DNA from: an uncultured Ignavibacteria bacterium
GTDB taxonomy: Bacteria > Bacteroidota > Ignavibacteria > Kapaibacteriales > UBA961
Reading direction: 5' to 3'
NCBI GenBank assembly: GCA_937868245.1
Contig: CALMMI010000448.1
Coordinates: 1 to 15,073 of the forward strand
DNA: 15,073 nt
Shown: in pieces, positions 15,056-15,073 of the stretch
Numbering within the stretch: position 1 is the stretch's first letter
Layout: each line of letters opens with the position of its first letter
Position numbers and translations under genes: made by a program
Notes under the pieces: model-generated
The model's database searches: none
Seen by the model: the letters and a program-made list of their open reading frames with translations, nothing else
Told to the model about the DNA's origin: nothing

Positions 15056-15073
15056 CAAAAAAAGCTAAATTTC

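Overview
The window is an AT-rich chromosomal segment from a member of the Bacteroidota/Chlorobi (FCB) group. Three things point there. The protein at the left edge ends in a type IX secretion (Por) sorting domain. The tRNA promoter fits the Bacteroidota pattern TTTG-N20-TAnnTTTG. Start codons lack clear Shine-Dalgarno sequences and follow A/T-rich leaders. An Ignavibacteria- or Kapabacteria-like lineage is possible, but that is inference. No insertion sequence, phage gene or CRISPR array is visible. The gene content is core housekeeping plus a few lineage-type envelope proteins.

Left part (1-8298): the end of a secreted propeller-like protein with a T9SS tail runs rightward into a bidirectional terminator. 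From there to 8298 everything runs leftward: tRNA-Asp(GTC) and tRNA-Ala(GGC) with their own promoter, the CCA-adding enzyme gene, a split transketolase (C-terminal half, an interposed lipoprotein gene, N-terminal half), a propeller-like lipoprotein, and an M3-family metallopeptidase. tRNA-Ala does not encode its CCA tail, so it depends on the enzyme encoded just upstream of it. The split transketolase needs thiamine diphosphate, which the thiamine pyrophosphokinase encoded at 8458-9189 would make.

Middle (9190-9496): a roughly 300-base non-coding gap carries about nine DnaA-box-like 9-mers, one of them a perfect TTATCCACA. It is the best candidate here for a chromosomal replication origin, or failing that a DnaA-binding regulatory or titration site.

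Right part (9497-15073): anmK (anhydro-MurNAc kinase) runs leftward. Only 21 bases away ftsE starts in the opposite direction, and a 17-bp palindrome sits in that gap. ftsE is followed by dapB and a DUF1573-like periplasmic protein. A leftward two-gene unit follows, encoding an N-acetylglucosamine-kinase-like protein and an outer-membrane barrel. The last 40 bases hold a perfect 24-bp palindrome around GTTCCACGTGGAAC, which matches the ParB-binding parS core. parS sites usually lie in the origin domain, so the DnaA-box cluster and the parS-like site support each other: the window may contain the origin and one of the chromosome's centromere sites, 5.6 kb apart.
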